Assembly (NCBI RefSeq): GCF_963678245.1
Contig: NZ_OY782776.1
Span: 248,001-312,000 of the forward strand
Source: an uncultured Sunxiuqinia sp.
Lineage (GTDB): Bacteria; Bacteroidota; Bacteroidia; Bacteroidales; Prolixibacteraceae
Length of the DNA stretch: 64,000 nt
Direction of reading: 5' to 3'
Both the position numbers and the translations under genes were made by a program. Below are positions 43,376-53,263 of this stretch, one piece after another. The number at the start of each line of letters is the position of its first letter. Within the stretch, counting starts at the first letter, position 1. The notes beneath the pieces are model-generated. The model had not been told where the DNA came from and did not search any database. It saw nothing but the letters and a program-made list of their open reading frames with translations.

Positions 43376-45547
43376 TTAGCAAACGTTTTTTGTTTTAAAT
43401 TCATCTTTCCAGTTCTCAAAAAGGACTAAATCTCCTCTTCCTAAATTTGTATAAAGCAGGTATTCAGGAATTACCTCCGAATAATATAATCTTTCATCAT
43501 TCGCTAATGTGGAAACCTTCTTATCCATTGAAGCGTACAAATCTCTCCTTTTTGAAAATACTAATGAATCCATTAGTGCATGTACATTGGAGTCGAAAAA
43601 ATCAAATGGATTTATTTCTTCTTTTTTCATTAGAGCCAATCTATATGCTTCATTCATAGAAGATGTTCGAATAAGATGGCAAATGAACTCTAACCAATTT
43701 TTGTGTATAACATGGCTTGCAGCATACTTTAATTTATTCAAAACTCGCAAATATAGAATTGAACCCGTATCAATATTTATAGGTAGAAATGTTGAAGTAA
43801 CTGATATTGCACCAGCTTCAAAAAAGGCATTTGCAATAGGATTCATCGTTCCATAAGTTGGAGCTGTTCCACAAGCAGAAAGAAAAATGAGAGGAGCAAA
43901 TATTTGGTTTTTCACAACGTATTCTCCATCAAGATTCTCTCTACCTATTCTTAAATAAGAAGAACGAGTTGTTTCATCATATCCACCGTGACAATCAAAG
44001 ATTAGAAAATCAGGGTTTAGTTTATTTATTGCACTTTTTAAATCATCTAAGCAATTACATTGAATAATTGAAAAACCATCTCTTTTTGACAATCTATAAA
44101 CCTCTTCATGCCATTTTTGAAAAGATGGTTCATCTGAACCTAAAACTACCAGTGTTTTCTTTAAAATATCCTTTGGAACTGCATATTCAGTAACTTGATT
44201 ATGAGAATAAAATGACATTAAACCATGCAGTGATGTTTCAGGAAGGCGACATATATCGTGAGTAAATGACAATGGAATTCCATCAATTAACGTCCACTCA
44301 ACTGGTAAATCTGAAATTGTTACAATTTGCCCATTTCGTCTTTTAATTAATTTCTCCAGTTCTGAGGATATTGTCAATTCTTTTAAGGCTTTTCCAAATT
44401 TGTATATTGTCTTTTTAAGTTTTCTTCTATTTTTTGCTACGCTTATGTTTGGGAAAACACTCGTTCTAAAAAATGATAATTCACGATACAAAGATTTACC
44501 TTTAAGAGGTAACCTAACGGTCGGACTATATGAAAAAGATGAATGTAGAAATGAAATATCATCAAGATATTTAATCCTTTTCCGTTGAATATCCATGCCA
44601 GCTGTAGTCATTTCAAAACCTTGTTTTGTGTCAGTTAGGTTTATATAGTTTTCAGTTTGTTCTACTTGTAATAAATCAGTGAAATCTTTATTGCCGTAGA
44701 TGTCCTTTAAGTCAGGATTATGAAATGGAACTACTAAAATAAGAGGAGGTAAAAAAGGTGATATTGAATTGGCAGGATTAAGAGCTTTCTCTCGATATGC
44801 TACAAGAAAATGAAAATCTATCTTTTTAATTTGATTAACAAATAGGTTTTGTCGTTCAAATGAATGTTGTGATTTTAGAGCTTTTGATGTTTCTTCAATA
44901 TGTCTTTCTTTTTTTTTCTGTTCGAGGGTTAAGTCTGATTCATCATATCCAAAATTTCCAATTATTCGATTTATTAAAAAGAAATTTGTTCTTGTTGGAA
45001 CGAAATAATAGAATTCATGAAGCTCCTTATGTCCCAGGAAAACAGATGGGCTTATCTCTACATCAACTAAATTAAGATGCTTAAGGATTTTCCTTTGATT
45101 CTTTATAATAGTTTCAATAAAATTGGAAGGAGAAAGTAGCAATCCTTTATCATCATTTATTTCATTATTTGAGTTGTAAAAATGAAAGAAACGTATGTGG
45201 GATTTATCATCTTCTAATTTCTCAAAAAGTTGTTCGTGTTCTTTGGTTGAAGCATCAAGAAAGAATACCTGTATTTGGGGACTTGAGTTGATAATAGGTT
45301 CTACGAAATTGAAATCTTTAATATTAAAAACTTGAAAGTCATATCCAATACTCCAAAGGTTTCTCATATAGATTTCCAAAAAATCTAAAGAGTCCCTTAA
45401 TTCCATTATGTCAGTAGGGCAACTTTTAATAAAGTCTACAACGTCACTATCGAATACTTCTGGAGGAAGAATAGGTGAAGTAATTGGTGAGCCGTTTGAC
45501 ACCAAAATATATTGAATTGTTGTGTTATTTTTTGCTCGAAGCTTCAT
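43376..45547 (-). CDS. CHAT domain (caspase-like peptidase) protein
   Basis: The 723-aa protein carries a C-terminal CHAT domain at about 460-610 with both catalytic residues: His520 in LIFDCHGG and Cys559 in FLSACGTAP. This is the caspase-like dyad. Residues about 400-440 hold a conserved-looking SDLPVEWTLIDGIPLSFTHDICRLP segment leading into it. The N-terminal 380 residues match no domain I recognise and show no TPR, P-loop or membrane helix. A short charged stretch at about 208-220 may be coiled. No partner gene sits in the same orientation. The gene is visibly more AT-rich than its neighbours and is flanked by structured non-coding DNA, so recent acquisition is plausible. CHAT proteases act in defence and programmed death systems, which is only a suggestion here. 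Confidence 0.82.
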   Translation of the reverse strand: MKLRAKNNTTIQYILVSNGSPITSPILPPEVFDSDVVDFIKSCPTDIMELRDSLDFLEIYMRNLWSIGYDFQVFNIKDFNFVEPIINSSPQIQVFFLDASTKEHEQLFEKLEDDKSHIRFFHFYNSNNEINDDKGLLLSPSNFIETIIKNQRKILKHLNLVDVEISPSVFLGHKELHEFYYFVPTRTNFFLINRIIGNFGYDESDLTLEQKKKERHIEETSKALKSQHSFERQNLFVNQIKKIDFHFLVAYREKALNPANSISPFLPPLILVVPFHNPDLKDIYGNKDFTDLLQVEQTENYINLTDTKQGFEMTTAGMDIQRKRIKYLDDISFLHSSFSYSPTVRLPLKGKSLYRELSFFRTSVFPNISVAKNRRKLKKTIYKFGKALKELTISSELEKLIKRRNGQIVTISDLPVEWTLIDGIPLSFTHDICRLPETSLHGLMSFYSHNQVTEYAVPKDILKKTLVVLGSDEPSFQKWHEEVYRLSKRDGFSIIQCNCLDDLKSAINKLNPDFLIFDCHGGYDETTRSSYLRIGRENLDGEYVVKNQIFAPLIFLSACGTAPTYGTMNPIANAFFEAGAISVTSTFLPINIDTGSILYLRVLNKLKYAASHVIHKNWLEFICHLIRTSSMNEAYRLALMKKEEINPFDFFDSNVHALMDSLVFSKRRDLYASMDKKVSTLANDERLYYSEVIPEYLLYTNLGRGDLVLFENWKDEFKTKNVC

Positions 45548-46198
45548 TTAAAATGCATGGTAACGTTCTAGTATTTTATCCATCGTATAAATGCGATGTT
45601 AAATGTATGAATAATCCTTCATATTGTTAGTAGGTTGTGAACGGAAGGTTCAAATGATGGATATATAGTTGGGCTATTCCCCGTCGACGCTCTATGGGCT
45701 TGTCGGTTCCTGCATTCTTCTTTTTGCCTTTTTATAAGCATCTGTCTCTGTTCATCCTGCCGGCGATTTGGCTATTGATGGCTTTTTTTCGTGGTATCCG
45801 GGCATACTATTCCCGTTGTCCTTGGATCGGGTAGGTGTATAAGTTGCTGTTTCACTGGGTCAAAGAACGTTTGTGGGTTGAAAGCTTATGCCGAGTTATT
45901 AATCGGATAAGCTTTCAGTATTCCAGCCAGGCATTGTAGTTGACACAGTTTATTGAACATTACCGTTGTCTCTACTCTAGGAAAGGTCTATTTAACACCC
46001 CTAGGGGGTACTTCCGAAGTATCCCCCCCACTTCAAAACCGACTCGAGTCGGCAAAAAGGTAACTCAAGTCAGTAAAATGGTGACTCGAGTCACCGTTAA
46101 ACAAACTCGTGTCATGTTTCCCTAAACTGCAGTTCAATGCGGGTAGACTGGTCGCTGAATAAGTATGGAAGAGTGTCGTTAAGAGGATAAAAATTGGC
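45548..46198. other. Structured non-coding region with no confirmed gene
   Basis: This stretch is richer in G+C in the middle than the CHAT gene beside it. It holds a 14-bp stem with one bulge at 45880-45916 (GAAAGCTTAT / ATAAGCTTTC), a GGGGG/CCCCC-based hairpin at 46004-46027 and four spaced palindromes at 46042-46113. A plus-strand frame of 61 codons (45940-46125) covers the palindromes, but its heptad-like TRV/TQV repeats only reflect the DNA repeat. I find no protein family, tRNA or transposase fragment I can support. Confidence 0.5.
46039..46113. repeat. Four palindromic ACTCGAGTC-type repeats with a 21-bp period
   Basis: ACTCGAGTC (46042), ACTCAAGTC (46063), ACTCGAGTC (46084) and ACTCGTGTC (46105) recur at exactly 21 bases. 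Two copies sit in longer perfect palindromes: 14 bp at 46039-46052 and 16 bp at 46080-46095 (GGTGACTCGAGTCACC). Exact two-turn spacing suggests protein binding on one DNA face, as with iterons or operator arrays. Confidence 0.75.
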
Positions 46199-46233
46199 AA
46201 AAAAAATCCGACTAAATTTCATTAGCCGGATTT
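46199..46233 (-). terminator. Intrinsic terminator of the 593-aa gene
   Basis: AAATCCGACTAA (46204-46215) pairs with TTAGCCGGATTT (46222-46233). On the minus strand a run of T residues follows (46199-46206, overlapping the stem). Confidence 0.85.
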
Positions 46234-46251
46234 GATGTGAGATGTATTTTA

Positions 46252-48033
46252 TCAAATATTGATTTGCTCTAATTTTTGCTTGAAGATATCCAGTTCAGTA
46301 AAAACATCCTTCTTCATTTCCTGCAACTTATGTTCGTATTTTTTAAAGAAGTCTTGGTAATAGTCAATACCATCCTGTAGGTTTTTCTTGAACTTTTTAA
46401 AATACCCCAATTGCTTTTTATCTTCTTCGGCTTGCGCTTCTTTCAAGTTTTTCTCCAGATAATCAACATACATGTTGAGTTCTTTCAAAAACAAGTTCGG
46501 ACGTTTGACATCTTTTAAGAGGTTGATTCTGCCATAAATGTGATCGACCATTTTTTGCAGCGAAACTACTTCTTTGAAATAGGCAATGTTTGGCCCGGGA
46601 CAAATGCTAACACCCTCTCTTTTGTTGTTCATTGTCAGTCCGTTTGCCAAATAGGTTGAATTGGTCAATCCTTCACACAAACATTCCTTCTCTGTTAGCT
46701 TACTCTTCTTCCATTGCTTTTCCGAATCGGTAAGTGCCGATTCATCCACTTCTTTGAGTTTCTTTTTCAGATATTGTTTTGAAGCGGTGCAGATGGGCTC
46801 TTCAGTATATTCAGTATTGAAAACCAAATAGCGCAGGGTGCATGGAAAGCCCGGTTTGTCAGCTTTCAGATAGTTCTGAATTTCATTTTGCTGGCTGGTT
46901 CCTCTAACATTATTAAAATGAACACCAAGCGGAGACGCATCGCTCAAATACACATCTTCTTCGCCGGCATTTTTTAGCAGGTCCAGACTTTGCTTGTCGA
47001 TATTACACGCTTCGGGAACCAACATAAATGGGCTACCCCAGCCAATATTATCCAATTCGTATTCGTCAAGTAATAGCTGATGCTCTTCATTGGTTCCAAC
47101 ACCACCTTGGGCCGTAATTTTCATCTCGGGAGCTTTTCCCAGCTCTGTTAAACCTTTGTCTTGAAGTCCTTTCTGGTAAACGTCAAAGGTAGAGTCTAAT
47201 AACTCCTGGCGTTTCTCCTTAAACTCCTGAAGAATAGGACCTAATAAATAGCCCTGTGTGGCAAACGCATGTCCACCACAATTCAATCCAGACTCAACAC
47301 GGAATTCTGAAATCCAGATACCCTTTTTTGCCAAAAAGCGTCCTTGCACCATAGCCGAACGGAAATCGCTTACCTTGAGGATAATCTTTTTCTTTAGTTG
47401 CCCGTTTTCGTCCGGGTAGAAATCTGAAAAGTTTTCGAGGTAGCTGTATAGTCTTGGATTCATACCCGCTGAAAGTACCAATGACGAACTCAATTCACTA
47501 TTGGCAAAACCTCTCAATGCAGCATGTGCATCGTTATATTCGGCTGGTAGCTTTTCGCGATCCTTAAAATTAGCTTTATCCAGTTTGGTCATGATGTTTA
47601 CATCAATACTTCCTGGGGTCAGATGGTTGCGAATCCAGTTTTTTGCGTCCTGTATGTTTTTATTTTCAGAAAGCTGATTAAACTTTTCACGAATCTGGGT
47701 TGAATTAGGGAGTAGTTCCATGAACTTATCTAATTCACCTCCTTTTTTATGAAAATTATTGACCAGCTCATCATATTTATAATTGACTATTTTGTCAACC
47801 AAATTGAGATAGGCAGTAATGCGTTTTGCTCTAAAGTCTTCTACTTTGTTGCTGATGTTTTGGTAGGGAAGGTCAAATTTTTCGCAATAAAATTCACGCA
47901 TCTTCTCCATCAAAACGTCATCTACCAACGAAAGAACTGACGATATTCCTAAATGTGCAACCCGTACAGGCGTGTCTAAAGTATATCCCAGTCCCATGAC
48001 CGGAATGTTAAACGTATGCGAATAAAAGTTCAT
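46252..48033 (-). CDS. Conserved protein of unknown function with TIM-barrel-like and cysteine-rich parts
   Basis: The 593-aa protein has no signal peptide. Its start (FNIPVMGLGYTLDTPVRVAHLGISSVLSLVDD) and a later segment (MKITAQGGVGTNEEHQLLLDEYELDNIGWGSPFMLVPEA) resemble beta-alpha barrels of the nitronate monooxygenase/FMN type. I recall similar proteins only as hypothetical in Bacteroidota. GLNCGGHAFA near residue 255 and a C-terminal set of cysteines (PICTAS, KECLCEGL, SICPGPN) could bind a metal or Fe-S cluster. The last 100 residues are strongly helical and charged. It stands alone with its own terminator. A flavin- or cluster-dependent enzyme is possible but unproven. Confidence 0.6.
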   Translation of the reverse strand: MNFYSHTFNIPVMGLGYTLDTPVRVAHLGISSVLSLVDDVLMEKMREFYCEKFDLPYQNISNKVEDFRAKRITAYLNLVDKIVNYKYDELVNNFHKKGGELDKFMELLPNSTQIREKFNQLSENKNIQDAKNWIRNHLTPGSIDVNIMTKLDKANFKDREKLPAEYNDAHAALRGFANSELSSSLVLSAGMNPRLYSYLENFSDFYPDENGQLKKKIILKVSDFRSAMVQGRFLAKKGIWISEFRVESGLNCGGHAFATQGYLLGPILQEFKEKRQELLDSTFDVYQKGLQDKGLTELGKAPEMKITAQGGVGTNEEHQLLLDEYELDNIGWGSPFMLVPEACNIDKQSLDLLKNAGEEDVYLSDASPLGVHFNNVRGTSQQNEIQNYLKADKPGFPCTLRYLVFNTEYTEEPICTASKQYLKKKLKEVDESALTDSEKQWKKSKLTEKECLCEGLTNSTYLANGLTMNNKREGVSICPGPNIAYFKEVVSLQKMVDHIYGRINLLKDVKRPNLFLKELNMYVDYLEKNLKEAQAEEDKKQLGYFKKFKKNLQDGIDYYQDFFKKYEHKLQEMKKDVFTELDIFKQKLEQINI

Positions 48034-48186
48034 ATATTTTTCTTGATTTTACAGTAGAACGCAGCGACTAGTTATTCTTCCCAATTACTTATAACAGAAT
48101 CCCGTTATCTACTCAGTTTGACTGCGCAAAGATACCGATTTTTATTTCGTTTGAAAGAATATCGTTCAAAGCAGCTTTGAAATAAT

Positions 48187-50988
48187 TTATAATTTTTCAG
48201 ACAAGGCTTTCCCAGTGTGTGAGTCAGCCGTTTTTACCAGGTTCTCGGGTGTGCCTTCGAACAAAATATGTCCTCCGTTTTTACCACCTTCAGGGCCTAA
48301 ATCGATGAGCCAGTCGGCAGACTTGATAATTTCCAGATTGTGTTCTATGATAATTAAACTATGTCCTCTTGAAATAAGCGCGTTAAATGAATCCAGCAAT
48401 TTTTTGATGTCGTGAAAATGCAGTCCGGTGGTTGGCTCATCAAAAATGAACAGTGATGGTGAGTCTTTCTCTTTGGAAAGAAATGCAGCCAATTTTACCC
48501 GCTGGCTTTCACCGCCAGATAAAGTTGACGAACTTTGTCCTAGTTTCACGTATCCCAAACCAACATCCTGCAATGGTTGAAGCTTTTTTGCAATTTTTTT
48601 CTCAGTCGTTCCAGCACTACTCCCGAAGAATTTGATCGATTCATTGATGGTCATTTCCAAAATGTCGTGAATGCTTTTCCCATTAAATAGCACTTCCAGA
48701 ATTTCATCCTTAAACCGTTTCCCTTTACAGCTTTCGCATAGAAGGTGAATGTCGGCCATAAATTGCATTTCAACTTTTATTTCACCTTCTCCCTGGCATT
48801 CTTCGCAGCGTCCTCCATCAACATTGAACGAAAAGTGCGAGGGCTTAAATCCCTGGTATTTGGCTGACTGCTGCTCTGCATAAAGCTTGCGGATTTCATC
48901 GTAGGCTTTCAGGTAAGTGACTGGGTTTGAACGCGACGATTTCCCAATCGGGTTTTGGTCAACAAATTCCACAGAGGTCAGTCGTTTAAAGTCGCCGGAA
49001 ACCGTATCGTGTTGTCCGGTTTTTTCGCCGTATCCGCCAAATCGTTTTGCGATAGCCGGATATAAAATTCGACTTACCAGGGTTGATTTTCCCGATCCAC
49101 TCACTCCGGTCACAACCGTCATGGTATTCAATGGAAACTTGACGGAGACATTTTTGAGATTATTTTCGCGAGCGCCTTTTATTTCGACAAAGTTATTCCA
49201 CTTTCTTCGTGTTTTTGGAATCTCAATTTTTTTTGTGCCATTCAGGTAATCTGCTGTTAAGCTATTCTTTGCGGTCAGTAATTTTTCGTGATCGCCCTGA
49301 AAAATTAATTCACCTCCATGAACACCGGCTTCAGGTCCAATGTCGATAACTTCGTCAGCTGCCCGAATGATTTCCTCATCGTGCTCCACAACCAATACGG
49401 TGTTTCCGATTCGTTGTAGTTTTCGTAACACTTTAATAAGCCGTTCCGTGTCTTTCGGATGCAAGCCGATGCTGGGCTCATCTAGAATGTAGAGCGATCC
49501 AACTAAGCTTGAACCAAGCGACGTTGCCAGATTAATACGCTGCGATTCTCCTCCTGAGAGCGAGGAAGACAGGCGATTTATTGTTAGGTAACCTAATCCT
49601 ACATCATCCAAAAACTCCAATCGGTTTTTAATTTCGATGAGTATCCGTTTGGCTAATTGTTGCTCGTGCTCAGAAAACTGAATGTCGTTAAAAAAATCTC
49701 TTAACTCGGTCACCGGTAACAGCACCAAATCTTGAATAGACTGGCCGTCAACTTTTACATAGCCGGCTTCTTTTTTTAGTCGGGTTCCTCTACACTCATT
49801 GCAGGTTGTTTTGCCACGATAGCGTGAGAGCATTACCCGATATTGGATTTTATAGCTTTTCGACTCCAGCATTTTAAAGAAGGCCGTGAGTCCCTCAAAA
49901 TACGAATTGCCATCCCATAACAGTTGGTGTTGCTCCTCTGTTAGTTCATAATAGGGGCGGTGTATCGGAAAGTTAAAATCAGATGCGTGTTGGATGAGTT
50001 CGTTTTTCCATTTTTGCATGCTTTCGCCTTTCCAGCATGCCACAGCGTCCTGGTAAATTGATAATGACTTGTCGGGAACGACCAGGTCTTCATCAATACC
50101 AATTACTTTTCCGTAGCCCTCACACGTGGGGCAGGCACCAACCGGATTGTTGAAGCTGAATAAATGTTCATTGGGTTCTTCAAACTCAATACCATCGGCC
50201 TCAAATAAATTTGAGAAAGTCTTCTCAATAACCTCATCACCCTTATATATTTTTACCAGGCATGAGCCATGGCCCTCGAAAAAGGCAGTTTCAGTAGAAT
50301 CGGCTATTCTGCTGATGTTATCTTCTTCATCGCTTGCCTGCACCCGATCAATGACGATATTACATTGCTCGGAGCAAAAATCAGTGCCTTTGTTTTCTAA
50401 TAATTGATCAATGCGTTTGATTCCCCCGGGAGTTTCTATTCTGGAGAATCCCTGTTGCATCAACAATTCAGCTTCCTCCATCATCGATCGGTCATTCTTC
50501 GGAACGAGAGGAGAGCAAATCAAAGCCCTGGTTTCATCAGGATACGAGGTGATAAAATTGACGACATCACTTACTCGATGGCGTTTTACTTCTTGTCCGG
50601 ATATCGGTGATATTGTTTTACCAATTCTAGCAAAAAGCAATTTCAGGTAATCATATATTTCGGTTGAAGTACCGACAGTAGATCGTGGATTGCGCGTATT
50701 TACTTTTTGCTCGATAGCTATGGCCGGAGGGATGCCTTTTATGAAATCAACTTCGGGTTTGTTTATTCTACCTAAAAACTGACGGGCATAGGATGATAAA
50801 CTTTCAACATACCGTCTCTGGCCTTCTGCGTATAAGGTATCGAAGGCAAGTGATGATTTTCCTGAACCCGAAAGTCCGGTAATAACCATAAGTTTATTAC
50901 GGGGGATTTTTAGTTCAATGTTTTGTAAATTGTGTACTCGTGCACCCTTTATATGGATCTCTGAAGCTACTAGTTTATTGTTTGTCAT
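48187..50988 (-). CDS. uvrA: Excinuclease ABC subunit A
   Basis: UvrA is the damage-recognition ATPase of nucleotide excision repair. The 933-aa protein has two ABC ATPase halves. The first Walker A is [12 protein letters not shown] near residue 38, and the second is [12 protein letters not shown] near residue 640. Zinc-finger segments CPTCEGYG and [18 protein letters not shown] and the signatures [12 protein letters not shown] and [12 protein letters not shown] are all present. Length is typical. The start [24 protein letters not shown] is the family N-terminus. It is divergent from the sigma factor gene. Confidence 0.97.
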   Translation of the reverse strand: MTNNKLVASEIHIKGARVHNLQNIELKIPRNKLMVITGLSGSGKSSLAFDTLYAEGQRRYVESLSSYARQFLGRINKPEVDFIKGIPPAIAIEQKVNTRNPRSTVGTSTEIYDYLKLLFARIGKTISPISGQEVKRHRVSDVVNFITSYPDETRALICSPLVPKNDRSMMEEAELLMQQGFSRIETPGGIKRIDQLLENKGTDFCSEQCNIVIDRVQASDEEDNISRIADSTETAFFEGHGSCLVKIYKGDEVIEKTFSNLFEADGIEFEEPNEHLFSFNNPVGACPTCEGYGKVIGIDEDLVVPDKSLSIYQDAVACWKGESMQKWKNELIQHASDFNFPIHRPYYELTEEQHQLLWDGNSYFEGLTAFFKMLESKSYKIQYRVMLSRYRGKTTCNECRGTRLKKEAGYVKVDGQSIQDLVLLPVTELRDFFNDIQFSEHEQQLAKRILIEIKNRLEFLDDVGLGYLTINRLSSSLSGGESQRINLATSLGSSLVGSLYILDEPSIGLHPKDTERLIKVLRKLQRIGNTVLVVEHDEEIIRAADEVIDIGPEAGVHGGELIFQGDHEKLLTAKNSLTADYLNGTKKIEIPKTRRKWNNFVEIKGARENNLKNVSVKFPLNTMTVVTGVSGSGKSTLVSRILYPAIAKRFGGYGEKTGQHDTVSGDFKRLTSVEFVDQNPIGKSSRSNPVTYLKAYDEIRKLYAEQQSAKYQGFKPSHFSFNVDGGRCEECQGEGEIKVEMQFMADIHLLCESCKGKRFKDEILEVLFNGKSIHDILEMTINESIKFFGSSAGTTEKKIAKKLQPLQDVGLGYVKLGQSSSTLSGGESQRVKLAAFLSKEKDSPSLFIFDEPTTGLHFHDIKKLLDSFNALISRGHSLIIIEHNLEIIKSADWLIDLGPEGGKNGGHILFEGTPENLVKTADSHTGKALSEKL

Positions 50989-51149
50989 GGAAGCTGTATC
51001 AATTTTAGGCGAGATAAATTTGTTTTTTATTCAAAAAACTCACATTTTTACCCTGTGCAAAAATAACAAATTGTTTTATTCATACTAAAAATCTGATTGC
51101 CTATAGAAGAACTTTACTTTCGACATTTAGAAATATAAATAGATAAGTA

Positions 51150-51743
51150 ATGTTCAATTCAGAATCGATGAACGACAATATGCTCGTTCAAAAGTTTATT
51201 GATGGTGATCAGCTCGCTTTAGAAGAGCTTGTCAATCGACACAAAAACAGGGTTTTTACATATGTTGTATTGATTGTGAAAAACCACCAGCTCGCAGAAG
51301 ATATTTTCCAGGATACATTTATAAAGGTTATTCGTTCGCTCAAAACAGGTAAATATACAGAAAACGGTAAATTTGTTTCTTGGGTGTTGAGAATTTCACA
51401 TAATCTGATCATCGATCACTTTCGAAAAGAGAAGTTATTAAGTACAACTTCAAATGATGATACTGAGATTGATCTATTCAATTCGCAGAGATATTCCGAC
51501 GAAAATATTGAAGACCGTTTGGTTGGTGACCAAATCACAGAAGATGTGCGAAATTTGATTGACTTACTTCCGGATGATCAAAAACAAGTGATTATCATGC
51601 GTCACTACATGGGCTTGAGTTTTAAAGAAATTTCGAAACATACTGATGTTAGCATAAATACTGCTTTGGGAAGAATGAGGTACGCTTTAATCAATCTCCG
51701 CAAGCTGATTGAAAAGAATAACTTAAGCTTGACCAAAATTTAA
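51150..51743 (+). CDS. ECF-type RNA polymerase sigma factor
   Basis: The 197-aa protein has region 2 (about 10-85: LVQKFIDGDQLALEELVNRHKNRVF, DIFQDTFIKVIRSL, WVLRISHNLIIDHFRKEK) and region 4 (about 130-185: LPDDQKQVIIMRHYMGLSFKEISKHTDVSINTALGRMRYALINLRKL). The size fits the ECF group common in Bacteroidota. No anti-sigma of FecR type lies beside it; the next gene is a 78-aa protein that may or may not be connected. Its target promoters are unknown. Confidence 0.92.
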   Translation: MFNSESMNDNMLVQKFIDGDQLALEELVNRHKNRVFTYVVLIVKNHQLAEDIFQDTFIKVIRSLKTGKYTENGKFVSWVLRISHNLIIDHFRKEKLLSTTSNDDTEIDLFNSQRYSDENIEDRLVGDQITEDVRNLIDLLPDDQKQVIIMRHYMGLSFKEISKHTDVSINTALGRMRYALINLRKLIEKNNLSLTKI

Positions 51744-51807
51744 CGGTTTTGCGAACAATAAACTTTTAGCATAGACGTTTTCTATTTGAATTTCGAAACA
51801 AACTAAA

Positions 51808-52044
51808 ATGCCTATGATGAAAAGTTTTACCTTATCTTATTTTTTTAACACGTACCACAACGATCAATTTTCTCTGAAGAAGATTGATTCAAGAAGCAGG
51901 GAGGAGAATGACATGATTACAGAAATGAGTGAAAGATTATTTTCACCATCGGAAAAATCAGTTCAGCAGATTTTAGATTTTTCAAAATCGTACGAAGTAT
52001 TAAACTCCCGAATGACCAATAGTATTGAGCTGATCAAAAATTAG
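51808..52044 (+). CDS. Small conserved-looking hypothetical protein next to the sigma factor
   Basis: The 78-aa product (MMKSFTLSYFFNTYHNDQFSLKKIDSRSREENDMITEMSERLF and on) is soluble and charged, with no transmembrane helix, zinc motif or signal. It lies 64 bases after the sigma factor on the same strand and ends before a terminator at 52069-52097, so the two share a unit. It is too small and unlike a classical membrane anti-sigma. It may modulate the sigma factor; nothing in the sequence proves this. Confidence 0.6.
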   Translation: MPMMKSFTLSYFFNTYHNDQFSLKKIDSRSREENDMITEMSERLFSPSEKSVQQILDFSKSYEVLNSRMTNSIELIKN

Positions 52045-52068
52045 TTGTAACAACTGAAAATGTATTGT

Positions 52069-52098
52069 AAAGCATCTTGACTGAGATGCTTTTTTTTA
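52069..52098 (+). terminator. Intrinsic terminator after the sigma factor unit
   Basis: AAAGCATCT (52069-52077) pairs with AGATGCTTT (52084-52092), followed by a T-run. Confidence 0.85.
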
Positions 52099-52108
52099 TA
52101 TATCTTAG

Positions 52109-52127
52109 TGATATCAAAATGATATCA
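52109..52127. promoter_or_regulatory. Two TGATATCA palindromes, 11 bases apart, before the SPFH gene
   Basis: TGATATCA occurs at 52109-52116 and again at 52120-52127. The 11-base period is one helical turn. The pair ends 16 bases before the SPFH start and would suit binding by the ribbon-helix-helix protein encoded downstream. Confidence 0.5.
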
Positions 52128-52143
52128 ATTTAAATTAAGTGTT

Positions 52144-52989
52144 ATGGAAAAGGTATACAATGCACAATCAGGTTATTTATATGTTTTCATTGAATTTGTT
52201 CTGGTTATTCTTGCTGTTTTTTCGCTGGTTTCAAAAATGATTTTTCTTTTACTTCCGGTCATTCTTTTGTTTATAGCAATAGCTATTGGATTTATGGTTG
52301 TTAATCCTAATGAAAGTGCTGTTCTTGTACTATTTGGCGATTATCGGGGAACAGTAAAGAAAAATGGTTTTTTCTGGGTAAATCCGTTTTTTAAGAGTGT
52401 GAAAATGTCTTTACGAGCCCGGAATCTCGATAGTGAACCGATTAAAGTGAACGATAAAATTGGAAACCCTGTGATGATTGGTGTTGTTTTGGTTTGGCGG
52501 GTTCAGAATACGTTTAAGGCAGCCTTTGATGTCAACGAATACGAACATTTTGTGAACATACAAACAGAGGCTGCCATACGGAAATTAGCGGGCCTTTATC
52601 CATATGATAATTTTGAAGATGAGGAGGCTGAGATAACCTTACGCAGTGGGGGCGAAGAAGTGAACGATGAATTGGAGCGTGAGGTCTCTGAGCGATTGGC
52701 GATTGCCGGAATTGAGGTAATTGAAGCACGAATAAATTATTTGGCCTATGCGCAAGAAATTGCACAAGCTATGTTGAAACGTCAGCAAGCTACTGCAATT
52801 GTTGCTGCGCGGTTTAAAATTGTTGAAGGCGCTGTCGGTATGGTTGAGATGGCATTGGAAGAGTTAAGCCAAAAGGGAATTGTAGAGTTGGATGAAGAGA
52901 AGAAAGCAACAATGGTTGGTAACCTGATGGTTGTGCTTTGCGGAGATAAGGAGGCCACTCCAGTTGTAAATACCGGATCAATTTATTAA
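52144..52989 (+). CDS. SPFH (stomatin/prohibitin-like) domain membrane protein
   Basis: The 281-aa protein has two hydrophobic segments near the N-terminus (about 10-55) and an SPFH domain (about 58-200: VVNPNESAVLVLFGDYRGTVKKNGFFWVNPF, AFDVNEYEHFVNIQTEAAIRKLAGLYPYDNF, LAIAGIEVIEARINYLAYAQEIAQAML). It ends with a coiled or alanine-rich tail. SPFH proteins organise membrane microdomains and scaffold proteases. It is followed by small genes for a ribbon-helix-helix protein and a zinc ribbon, an arrangement I recall in other Bacteroidota. Confidence 0.9.
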   Translation: MEKVYNAQSGYLYVFIEFVLVILAVFSLVSKMIFLLLPVILLFIAIAIGFMVVNPNESAVLVLFGDYRGTVKKNGFFWVNPFFKSVKMSLRARNLDSEPIKVNDKIGNPVMIGVVLVWRVQNTFKAAFDVNEYEHFVNIQTEAAIRKLAGLYPYDNFEDEEAEITLRSGGEEVNDELEREVSERLAIAGIEVIEARINYLAYAQEIAQAMLKRQQATAIVAARFKIVEGAVGMVEMALEELSQKGIVELDEEKKATMVGNLMVVLCGDKEATPVVNTGSIY

Positions 52990-53082
52990 TCAGAGTTAGT
53001 TCTGGATGTGAGATTATAAACGATAGAATAGTGGCTTTTTGTCGATACTTGTTTGTAACAGATAAAAGAGGAAGGATTTTGA

Positions 53083-53253
53083 ATGGGAAAGAAGAAATCA
53101 TTTGTTTTACGATTAGCCCCGGATGATTATGCTTCTTTGGAGCGTTGGGCTGCCGACGAATTTCGAAGTATAAATGGTCAGTTGGAATGGATTATTCATA
53201 AAGCCTTAAAAGATTCCGGGCGTAAATCGGATAAAAAAGATAAAAGCAAATAA
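53083..53253 (+). CDS. Small Arc/ribbon-helix-helix DNA-binding protein
   Basis: A short gene of 56 codons from ATG 53083: MGKKKSFVLRLAPDDYASLE, then RWAADEFRSINGQLEWIIHKAL and a lysine-rich tail. The beta strand FVLRL followed by two helices is the ribbon-helix-helix fold of the Arc/MetJ type. It lies 94 bases after the SPFH gene and 11 bases before the zinc-ribbon gene. It may bind the paired TGATATCA sites upstream of the operon. Confidence 0.78.
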   Translation: MGKKKSFVLRLAPDDYASLERWAADEFRSINGQLEWIIHKALKDSGRKSDKKDKSK

Positions 53254-53263
53254 AATAAACGAA

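Noticed and set aside
45940-46125. A plus-strand frame of 61 codons with TRV/TQV repeats.
   Set aside because: The peptide repeat only mirrors the 21-bp DNA repeat, and there is no recognisable domain or start signal. Treated as non-coding.
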